IMG/VR virus record: IMGVR_UViG_3300030098_006942
Span: 1 to 30,465 of that record
Length of the DNA: 30,465 nucleotides
Direction: 5' to 3' (one strand)
Origin: a virus
The stretch's first letter is position 1, and every line of letters begins with the position of its first letter. The notes below the pieces were generated by a model that saw nothing but the letters and a program-made list of their open reading frames with translations, had not been told where the DNA came from and did no database searches. Made by a program: the position numbers and the translations under genes. This document shows, one piece after another, positions 25,012 through 30,198 of the stretch.

Positions 25012-25029
25012 ATGCCCCCGAAGGGGCAT
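25012..25029 (-). promoter_or_regulatory. hairpin with UUCG loop
   Basis: On the minus strand ATGCCCC and GGGGCAT pair around TTCG. C(UUCG)G loops make very stable hairpins. It sits between the stop at 25036 and the recombinase start, with no U-tract, so it may be an RNA processing or attenuation element rather than a terminator. Confidence 0.55.
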
Positions 25030-25035
25030 GGTTGG

Positions 25036-25320
25036 TTAACAGTGATTAGCGTTGTGAAAATCGACAAAAGCAATAGCGTCTTCTTTATTGCCAAAAAAAC
25101 AAAAGTTATCGAGTTCACCTGCAAATTCAACAATCCACTCAGCAGTCTCAGGATGTTGACCAAGAATATTTGCAACACCAAATTTTTTAAGGATTTCAAG
25201 TTGATTGTCTTTTGCTCCTCTTTCAATTTCGTAAGTGCGGTTACCAAAGTTAGAATCATAACTTGAGTAACTATTACGGAAATCTTCTCCGGCTAAGTTT
25301 AAAGTTGTTGGGGGGTTCAT
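25036..25320 (-). CDS. unknown protein, first gene of leftward unit
   Basis: 94 residues from ATG 25320, with GGAGAATAAT in front; an opening at TTG 25332 lies inside that ribosome site. The C-terminal part (GQHPETAEWIVEFAGELDNF, AIAFVDFHNANH) appears globular; family not recognised. First product of the strong leftward promoter, so probably well expressed in lysogeny or early infection. Confidence 0.65.
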   Translation of the reverse strand: MNPPTTLNLAGEDFRNSYSSYDSNFGNRTYEIERGAKDNQLEILKKFGVANILGQHPETAEWIVEFAGELDNFCFFGNKEDAIAFVDFHNANHC

Positions 25321-25368
25321 ATTATTCTCCAATCAAGTTAAATAAGGTTAAATTTAATTGTTTAAATT

Positions 25369-25397
25369 ATTTTAAAATTATTTAAACTTTATGTCAA
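25369..25397 (-). promoter_or_regulatory. strong leftward sigma70-type promoter
   Basis: Minus-strand TTGACA (25397-25392), 17-bp spacer, TAAAAT (25374-25369). Upstream on the same strand (25398-25440) are phased A-tracts resembling an UP element. It lies ~50 nt before the first gene of the 25320-23312 unit. Confidence 0.8.
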
Positions 25398-25466
25398 GTC
25401 TTTTTTTAACTTTTTTTTATTTTTTTTTTAATGTATGATTTTTTTACTTAAAAAGTGGAGATTTTT

Positions 25467-25540
25467 GATCGCATTCAAATCGCATTCAGATACAAAAAAC
25501 CCCCAAAAAAGGGGGTATGATCGCATTGATCGCATTCAGA
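25467..25540. repeat. left arm-type repeats of attP (four copies)
   Basis: The core ATCGCATT occurs at 25468, 25479, 25520 and 25529, with most copies extended to GATCGCATTCA. They come in two close pairs, 11 and 9 bp apart. With the two copies at the right they flank the tRNA core, as integrase arm-binding sites do. A terminator lies between the two pairs. Confidence 0.75.
25494..25515 (-). terminator. rho-independent terminator, leftward
   Basis: On the minus strand CCCCC, TTTTTT, GGGGG followed by TTTTTTG: a 5-bp GC stem with a U-tract. It is 165 nt beyond the integrase stop (25680), across the tRNA core, and so would end the integrase message only when attP is intact. Confidence 0.8.
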
Positions 25541-25561
25541 ATTAATACCCCATATACCTTC

Positions 25562-25574
25562 TAAGTCATTGATA
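25562..25574 (-). promoter_or_regulatory. IHF-consensus site, left of core
   Basis: The minus strand reads TATCAATGACTTA, a full match to the IHF consensus WATCAANNNNTTR. It lies between the arm repeats and the tRNA core. Confidence 0.65.
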
Positions 25575-25578
25575 TTAT
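25570..25578 (+). promoter_or_regulatory. possible promoter for the rebuilt tRNA
   Basis: TGATATTAT is an extended -10 element ending 6 nt before the G that would be tRNA position 1. No convincing -35 is present. It overlaps the IHF site by 5 nt. It would drive a tRNA rebuilt after integration. Confidence 0.35.
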
Positions 25579-25584
25579 AGGTGT

Positions 25585-25627
25585 GGGTCGGTAGCTCAGC
25601 TGGTAGAGCATCTGACTTTTAATCAGA
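25585..25627 (+). tRNA. 5' portion of tRNA-Lys(TTT): attP core
   Basis: 43 nt match the first part of a bacterial tRNA-Lys: acceptor arm GGGTCGG, D-arm GCTCAGCTGGTAGAGC, anticodon arm TCTGA-CTTTTAA-TCAGA with anticodon TTT at 25618-25620. Identity ends at the 3' side of the anticodon stem; there is no variable loop, T-arm or acceptor 3' strand afterwards, so this is a fragment and not a working tRNA gene. It is the probable crossover region shared with the host's tRNA-Lys gene. The 5-bp inverted arms around a 7-nt loop fit the core sites of a tyrosine recombinase. Confidence 0.88.
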
Positions 25628-25641
25628 ACACACTCTAAAAA

Positions 25642-25654
25642 TATCAATAACTTA
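25642..25654 (+). promoter_or_regulatory. IHF-consensus site, right of core
   Basis: TATCAATAACTTA is a full match to WATCAANNNNTTR. It is the inverted partner of the site at 25562-25574: a 19-nt arm at 25637-25655 is nearly the reverse complement of 25561-25579. Confidence 0.65.
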
Positions 25655-25671
25655 GGCAGTTATTTTGGGGG

Positions 25672-25693
25672 GATCGCATTCAGATCGCATTCG
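25672..25693. repeat. right arm-type repeats (two copies)
   Basis: GATCGCATTC at 25672 and 25683, 11 bp apart. The second copy encodes the last codons of the integrase on the minus strand (N-A-I) and its stop codon lies within the first copy, so the coding end has been shaped by the arm sites. Confidence 0.75.
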
Positions 25694-26861
25694 AGTTCTG
25701 ATACTCTTCTAGTTTTTTCATTTCCTCTAAAAGATGAACTGGGAATGTATGCTTATATTTTTTAAGCATAGCATCAGTTTTGTGACCTGACACATCTTTA
25801 ATATAATCATCTTTCATACCAGAGTGCATCATATCTGTTATGCCTGTATGCCTCAAATCATGCCAATGGAAGTCCTCAAGACCTGCTTTTTCTCTTGCTG
25901 TTTCAAAAGCCTTTCTGAGACTTTTTGGCTTGTTAATATATTTAAATGTTCCTTTCCTTTTATTCCCTTGAGATGCAGGAAAAACATATTGAATCCCTTC
26001 CTGTTTATTTTTATACAATTTTTTGAACGTATCCCAAATTTGCTGATTCAAAATTGGAACTGTTCTAGGAGATCCATTCTTAGTATCTGTAAATACTAAC
26101 CACTGATTTTCAAATACAACATCATCCCATTTTAATTTCCATATTTCCCCTTGCCTTGCAGATGTTTTAATAGCCAGAATTACTGCAAATCTTAATTCTG
26201 GTCCACAACAAAATAAAAAATCTTTTCTTTGTTGTTTGGTGAGTGGTCTTGTTCTCTCGGGGGGTTCAGGCTTCCTGATAATATCTTTCCAAGAACAAGG
26301 ATTGTGGGTTATCCAAGGGGGTTTAAATTCTCTGCAGTATTTCCCTAAGAGTGATGAAAGAATTGCAGTGTATCGATTTATGGTTGAGTTGGATCTCTCA
26401 GGAGTTTTTAACTTTTCTAGCGTTTCTTCAATAATTTGAGAAGTTATTTCAGAGAGTTTAAGATGTCCTATTTCTTTTTCCCAAACACCCAACTGTTGAA
26501 TGGCTGAATCTTTATATTTTTTAGATTTTAAATCAATATAACTACCTTTAGTTTCGGTAGCTTTTTTAATAGCATCAGAAAGAGTGTGTCTATCTGCTTC
26601 CTCAGTTACTTTCTCTAAGACATACTTCTCTAGTTCTTTTTCTATTTCTTGTTGTTTTATAAACCACAATTTAGTCAATTCTGCTTTGAAATCTTTTGCA
26701 GTTTTAGGAAGCTTATCCAGACTAATCAAGTCCCTTTCTGGAGATCTTCCCCCAGGTTTCCTATATTTAGGAAATCTCCCTTTCCACCAGATTTTACCAT
26801 TTTTTTTGGTGTACTCGAAGTAGAGATTCCCTCGATTCATTTTTCTTTTTTTATTTCTCAT
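25680..26861 (-). CDS. int: tyrosine integrase
   Basis: A 393-residue phage integrase. The N-terminal ~80 residues (basic, with FEYTKKNGKIWWKGRFPKY) look like an arm-binding domain, ~90-190 is the SAM-like core-binding domain, and the catalytic domain follows. Catalytic residues are visible: R236 (TSARQGEIWKL), K261 (TDTKNGSPR), H334 and R337 (HDLRH), H360 (SGHKT) and Y369 (KKYKHTF). It would catalyse integration at the adjacent tRNA-Lys fragment. GGAGAG precedes ATG 26861, and the gene overlaps the upstream gene by 11 nt. It ends inside the right arm repeats, as is usual for int next to attP. Confidence 0.95.
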   Translation of the reverse strand: MRNKKRKMNRGNLYFEYTKKNGKIWWKGRFPKYRKPGGRSPERDLISLDKLPKTAKDFKAELTKLWFIKQQEIEKELEKYVLEKVTEEADRHTLSDAIKKATETKGSYIDLKSKKYKDSAIQQLGVWEKEIGHLKLSEITSQIIEETLEKLKTPERSNSTINRYTAILSSLLGKYCREFKPPWITHNPCSWKDIIRKPEPPERTRPLTKQQRKDFLFCCGPELRFAVILAIKTSARQGEIWKLKWDDVVFENQWLVFTDTKNGSPRTVPILNQQIWDTFKKLYKNKQEGIQYVFPASQGNKRKGTFKYINKPKSLRKAFETAREKAGLEDFHWHDLRHTGITDMMHSGMKDDYIKDVSGHKTDAMLKKYKHTFPVHLLEEMKKLEEYQNSNAI

Positions 26862-27177
26862 AACTCTCCATTTTGTATTTTAAATTATTAATAATTGGCA
26901 ACATCAAATGAGCATTTGATTCAACCACTTCCATTTTAACAATTTCCCAATCAAACCCTAGTTCAAGGGCTTTTTTCTTTACAGCAATTATTCCATTTGA
27001 ATAATCAAACATAGTTACAAATTCTGCTGTACAAAATTTTATTCTTTTTGCATCATCAAAACTTATATTAGAAATTTTCACATTATATTCTTCAAATATA
27101 TTTGTGAAAATATTGCTAGATTTTTTATATTGTCTAAAATCACCTCTCAATAGATGGATTTTTGCCGATATTATCAT
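26851..27177 (-). CDS. small protein coupled to integrase
   Basis: 108 residues from ATG 27177, which has GGAG eight nucleotides upstream; an ORF opening at 27228 has no ribosome site. The sequence (MIISAKIHLLRGDFRQYKKS; FDDAKRIKFCTAEFVTMFDY; FDWEIVKMEVVESNAHLML) has no recognised domain. It overlaps the integrase start, so may be a directionality or expression-control factor for integration. Confidence 0.6.
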   Translation of the reverse strand: MIISAKIHLLRGDFRQYKKSSNIFTNIFEEYNVKISNISFDDAKRIKFCTAEFVTMFDYSNGIIAVKKKALELGFDWEIVKMEVVESNAHLMLPIINNLKYKMESYEK

Positions 27178-27247
27178 TATTTTATCTCCTAAATGGTCTT
27201 TCCAGTTGGTTTCAACGATTGACAACATTGACTTCCCGAAAAGAAGA

Positions 27248-27532
27248 TTATTTTTTGATTAAATTTTCGAGAACTTGAATTTGAGTTTTCAAATACTCGA
27301 GGTCTTTTTTGGTGATATTTATAAATTCCATATCACCTTCACCAGTTAATACCCAATTAGTTGAGTATCCTAATTGAGCTATTCCTAATAGCAGTCTATG
27401 ATTAACTGCTTTTTTTGCTTCATTTAATATTCCATGAAGCTCATTGGGGGTCATCCCACATTGTCTAGCAAACTCTGCTTGATTTCCCCCTCTTGACTCA
27501 ATTAATTTTTTTACTCTTTTTTTCTGTTCCAT
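27248..27532 (-). CDS. CI/Cro-type repressor
   Basis: 94 residues. The HTH is near residues 14-36 (NQAEFARQCGMTPNELHGIL), followed by the conserved NWVLTGEGDM loop of HTH_3 repressors and a short coiled coil (KKDLEYLKTQIQVLENLIKK) that may dimerise it. No LexA-like cleavage domain is present, so it is a short repressor, unlike full-length lambda CI. It is transcribed away from the early operon and is the likely lysogeny regulator. No clear Shine-Dalgarno precedes ATG 27532. Confidence 0.8.
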   Translation of the reverse strand: MEQKKRVKKLIESRGGNQAEFARQCGMTPNELHGILNEAKKAVNHRLLLGIAQLGYSTNWVLTGEGDMEFINITKKDLEYLKTQIQVLENLIKK

Positions 27533-27561
27533 AATTTTTTTAAAGTAAGAGATTTTTGGTT

Positions 27562-27591
27562 TTTAGACAGGCTGAACTAAATCTCTGTAAA
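27562..27591 (-). promoter_or_regulatory. weak candidate promoter for the repressor
   Basis: Minus-strand TTTACA (27591-27586), 18-bp spacer, TCTAAA (27567-27562). It would give a leader of about 22 nt. The rest of 27533-27684 shows no other gene or clear motif. Confidence 0.3.
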
Positions 27592-27684
27592 TCTGCCTCA
27601 GATTAATTGATGGGGAATTTAAAACCAGAAGCCCTTCAGTCTTATGTAATAAAATTTAAACATAATATTTTTTTAATTTAATGG

Positions 27685-27713
27685 TTGACAGGCAATGTAA
27701 TTGCATATATATT
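27685..27713 (+). promoter_or_regulatory. rightward early promoter
   Basis: TTGACA (27685-27690), 17-bp spacer, TATATT (27708-27713), upstream of all rightward early genes. A palindrome, GCAAT-GTA-ATTGC (27692-27704), sits inside the spacer and could be an operator for the repressor. Confidence 0.8.
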
Positions 27714-27735
27714 AAAACTGTGAGTTAATAAGTAC

Positions 27736-27769
27736 ACACGTTAAGTGTATATTAGTTAACGTGTTAACT
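27736..27769. promoter_or_regulatory. palindrome cluster downstream of early promoter
   Basis: ACACGTTAA (27736-27744) and TTAACGTGT (27756-27764) form a perfect inverted pair, and AGTTAAC-GT-GTTAACT (27754-27769) is a second overlapping palindrome. They lie about 16-50 nt after the expected start, where binding would block elongation or initiation. The bound protein is unknown: repressor or the 27840 protein. Confidence 0.55.
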
Positions 27770-27839
27770 AGTTTGAAATTGTAATAATAAACTCACTTTT
27801 TTTTAAGTCAAGATTTTTTTTTATATGGAGATAAAAAAA

Positions 27840-28025
27840 ATGGACAAAGAAAAGAATGGCATCCCAGGATGGCTTCAAACTCATGAAGCATCTCACATCT
27901 TAGGTCTTACCGATAGTCAATTTCGTAGGCAACAATCAAAGTTTAAAAGCATTCAACTTCATAAAAATGGTCCACGTTTCTATGAAGAAGGAGAAATTTT
28001 AAAATATAAAAATGAAAATGGATAA
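27840..28025 (+). CDS. small MerR/excisionase-type HTH protein
   Basis: 61 residues from ATG 27840, nine bases after GGAG; the earlier ATG at 27825 would place the start inside that ribosome site. WLQTHEASHILGLTDSQFRRQQ followed by GPRFYEEGEILKYKNE resembles the winged helix HTH_17 proteins, which include Cro-like regulators and excisionases (Xis). First gene from the early promoter. Confidence 0.7.
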   Translation: MDKEKNGIPGWLQTHEASHILGLTDSQFRRQQSKFKSIQLHKNGPRFYEEGEILKYKNENG

Positions 28026-28203
28026 AGAATTGATGTCAGTTATAAAGTTACTGATAAATGAAATTTCTCTACTCAGAGAAGATTTGAGACCTGAACTAAA
28101 AAAAACAGCGATTTTATACGAGCATGAGATTGTTAAGAGAAAATTAGAGGATGATTTGGATGAAATTATAAGGACCCAGGAAGGGGAGTCGGCTCATGGA
28201 TGA
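28012..28203 (+). CDS. unknown small helical protein
   Basis: 63 residues, charged and helical (MDKELMSVIKLLINEISLLR...KRKLEDDLDEIIRTQEGESAHG). It overlaps the previous gene by 14 nt, and ATG 28018 is an alternative start. Its stop lies in a terminator stem. Unknown. Confidence 0.55.
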   Translation: MKMDKELMSVIKLLINEISLLREDLRPELKKTAILYEHEIVKRKLEDDLDEIIRTQEGESAHG

Positions 28204-28218
28204 GCCATTATTTTTTAT
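28191..28218 (+). terminator. rho-independent terminator
   Basis: GGCTCAT-GG-ATGAGCC followed by ATTATTTTTTATG. The 7-bp stem spans the stop codon of the preceding gene (28201-28203). It separates the first two early genes from the recombination genes, so antitermination or a second promoter would be needed past it. Confidence 0.75.
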
Positions 28219-28243
28219 GTGTTTAATTTTATGAAAGGAAAAA

Positions 28244-28540
28244 ATGAGTGATTCATTTGAGATAAAAGGAAAAATCGCTGAAATAAGCGATATAAAACAG
28301 GTTAATGAAACATTTAAAGTTCGGGAATTTGTTCTTGTACATGATGAAAAATATCCAGAAGAACTTAAGATGCAGGTTAAACAGGACCTTTGTGAGGTTC
28401 TGAATAGTTACAACCCTGGAGAAGCTGTTCATTGTCATTTTAATATTCAAGGTTCCAAGAGTGAACGGGATGGGAGGGTTTTCAGGTTTAATAATTTAAA
28501 TGTCTGGAAGATTCAAAAAGCTGACGATCTTCCATTTTAA
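28244..28540 (+). CDS. DUF3127 single-strand-binding-like protein
   Basis: 98 residues from an AAAGGA-preceded ATG. The body (EIKGKIAEISDIKQVNETFK, KREFVLV-like VREFVLVHD, LNSYNPGEAVHCHFNIQGSK, FNNLNVWKI) matches the DUF3127 pattern, an OB-fold single-strand DNA-binding-like family. The C-terminus ADDLPF (residues 93-98) is like the acidic DDxxPF tail of bacterial SSB, which recruits repair proteins. It lies beside a RecE-like nuclease and ERF, so is likely the phage SSB. Confidence 0.8.
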   Translation: MSDSFEIKGKIAEISDIKQVNETFKVREFVLVHDEKYPEELKMQVKQDLCEVLNSYNPGEAVHCHFNIQGSKSERDGRVFRFNNLNVWKIQKADDLPF

Positions 28541-28564
28541 ATATTAACTAACAAGGAGAGTAAA

Positions 28565-29380
28565 ATGTTAGAGCCAGACCTAAGTTTTGAAGACTATTTA
28601 AGTAGGGAAAATCATATACATTCAAGTGATTTAAAAAAAATATTTGAATCCATGAATCATTATGAAATGCCTAATATTGATAAAAGTGGTTACAAAATAG
28701 GGACTTTTGGACACGTAGCTCTCCTTGAATTTGCAGAAATTTTTAAACGATATTTATCCCTTCCCCAAGAATACTCAATGATAAAAGATAAGAGGTCAGT
28801 TAAAGCAAGGGATTTAAAACAGGCTTATCAGGATAAAGCTACTGAAGAAAATAAAATACTGGTCACTTTCGATGAGTGGACTGAAGTATTGAAGTGGAGA
28901 GAAAATATACTAGCAGACCCAGTTGTTGGTGAACCTTTTGAAAAAAATCTCGGGCAAAACGAGGTTTCTGGTTTTTTTGAGCATCCTAATTTTCCAGGGA
29001 TAAATGGAGCCTTCAGGATGGATAAATACCTACCAGATTTAAACTTAATAATTGATTTAAAATTTATGCTTTCTGCAAATCCGAGATCATTCTTTTACGA
29101 TTGCAGAAAATATAGATACGACATCCAAGCTTCTTGGTACATGGATGGTATCAAAGCCCTAACAGGGGAGGATTATGATTTTATATTTGTCGTGTGTGAA
29201 AAATCCCCCCCAAATAATGTACAGGCATTCAGGCTTAATGATAAGTCAATAGAGAGAGCTAGAGCTGATATTAGAGGTATAATTAATAAATATCAAGAAT
29301 TTCAAAATGCTTCACCGAAACGTCAAAAAATGCTGTCAGGTTACTATGATGGCATTTACACACTAGACCTATGGAGTTGA
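28565..29380 (+). CDS. RecE-like PD-(D/E)XK exonuclease
   Basis: 271 residues. YLSRENHIHSSDLKK and GTFGHVALLE (G46 to E55) are the start of the exodeoxyribonuclease VIII-like domain; D153 (RMDKYL), D164-L-K166 (IIDLKF) and Q188/Y192 (DIQASWYMDG) are the nuclease core residues. Such enzymes digest one strand of DNA ends to give the 3' tail that an annealing protein uses. AGGAGAG precedes ATG. Paired with ERF at 29572. Confidence 0.85.
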   Translation: MLEPDLSFEDYLSRENHIHSSDLKKIFESMNHYEMPNIDKSGYKIGTFGHVALLEFAEIFKRYLSLPQEYSMIKDKRSVKARDLKQAYQDKATEENKILVTFDEWTEVLKWRENILADPVVGEPFEKNLGQNEVSGFFEHPNFPGINGAFRMDKYLPDLNLIIDLKFMLSANPRSFFYDCRKYRYDIQASWYMDGIKALTGEDYDFIFVVCEKSPPNNVQAFRLNDKSIERARADIRGIINKYQEFQNASPKRQKMLSGYYDGIYTLDLWS

Positions 29381-29384
29381 TGAC

Positions 29385-29588
29385 ATGGTTCAAATAGATT
29401 GCCCATACTGTAATTCTAAAAATGATGTCCCAAATATATCCACTATAAGTGGGTTTGGAACTATTATTTGTGGAGAAGATTTAAAAGAGGGGTGCAAAAG
29501 AAGAATTTTTATTCAATGGGTCCATGAGAACCCAAAAATTCAAGTTTTTAAATTAGTACATGGAGAAAAAAATGGAAGCAACAAATGA
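29385..29588 (+). CDS. small zinc-ribbon protein
   Basis: 67 residues with C6, C9 (DCPYCN) and C29, C37 (IICGEDLKEGCKR) as probable zinc ligands. It overlaps the ERF start by 17 nt and follows the nuclease by 4 nt. A DNA- or RNA-binding accessory protein in the recombination set is likely. Confidence 0.7.
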   Translation: MVQIDCPYCNSKNDVPNISTISGFGTIICGEDLKEGCKRRIFIQWVHENPKIQVFKLVHGEKNGSNK

Positions 29589-30198
29589 AAATAATGCCTC
29601 TCAGTTTGAGATGGCAGGAAAAGTTACAGATTTAATGAAATCATTAATAAGTGCAAGAGAATCTCTTGGTTCAGTTCTAGCAGAAACTGGTCAGAATTCT
29701 CACTTTAATAATAAGTTTGTAGAACTCTCTCATCTTCTGAAGCATGTTAATCCTATCTTAGCAAGGAACGGTCTCGGGATTACTCAGTTTCCAACAGGGG
29801 ATACATTAGTCAGTATTCTGTTTCATAAGGATACAGGATCTTATATTAAATCAGTCTATAAATTAATCCTCACTAAAAACGATTCTCAAGGTCAGGGTTC
29901 TGCAATTACATATGCTCGTAGGTACTCAATCGAATCGATGTTAGCGATGGCAGGGGGAGAAGATGACGATGGTAATGCTAATTCAATTCCACCAAAAAAA
30001 CTTCCTGAACCACTTCCTCCAGGGAAAGTTACTAAAGATAATGCTGTAAGGATTGCTAAAGAAGTTTTAAAGGAGTTTACCTCAGTAGATCAGATGCAGA
30101 AATATTTTTCTGGATGTCCACAAGTTATGAAAAACTCGGCTGAAGTAGTGGAAATGTTTAAGACCAGAAAAGCAGAACTACAATTAAAATCAAAATGA
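29572..30198 (+). CDS. erf: ERF family single-strand annealing protein
   Basis: 208 residues from ATG 29572, chosen because GGAG lies 6 nt upstream; ATG 29560 would lie in the ribosome site. The ERF core is plain: GQGSAITYARRYSIESMLAM then GGEDDDGN, with NNKFVELSHLLKHV earlier. ERF proteins such as P22 Erf form rings on single strands and anneal homologous DNA, aiding circularisation and recombination. The C-terminal third (after ~140) is variable. Confidence 0.92.
   Translation: MEATNENNASQFEMAGKVTDLMKSLISARESLGSVLAETGQNSHFNNKFVELSHLLKHVNPILARNGLGITQFPTGDTLVSILFHKDTGSYIKSVYKLILTKNDSQGQGSAITYARRYSIESMLAMAGGEDDDGNANSIPPKKLPEPLPPGKVTKDNAVRIAKEVLKEFTSVDQMQKYFSGCPQVMKNSAEVVEMFKTRKAELQLKSK

Noticed and set aside
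24743-25266. Plus-strand frames over the recombinase and the leftward promoter-proximal gene
   Set aside because: Antisense to genes with clear ribosome sites and conserved motifs; no ribosome site of their own.
25585-25660. A complete tRNA-Lys gene
   Set aside because: Identity stops after the anticodon stem; no variable loop, T-arm or 3' acceptor strand follows. It is a fragment.
25467-25693. CRISPR-like repeat array
   Set aside because: Repeats are about 10 bp, irregularly spaced and arranged round a tRNA core; no spacers of constant length.
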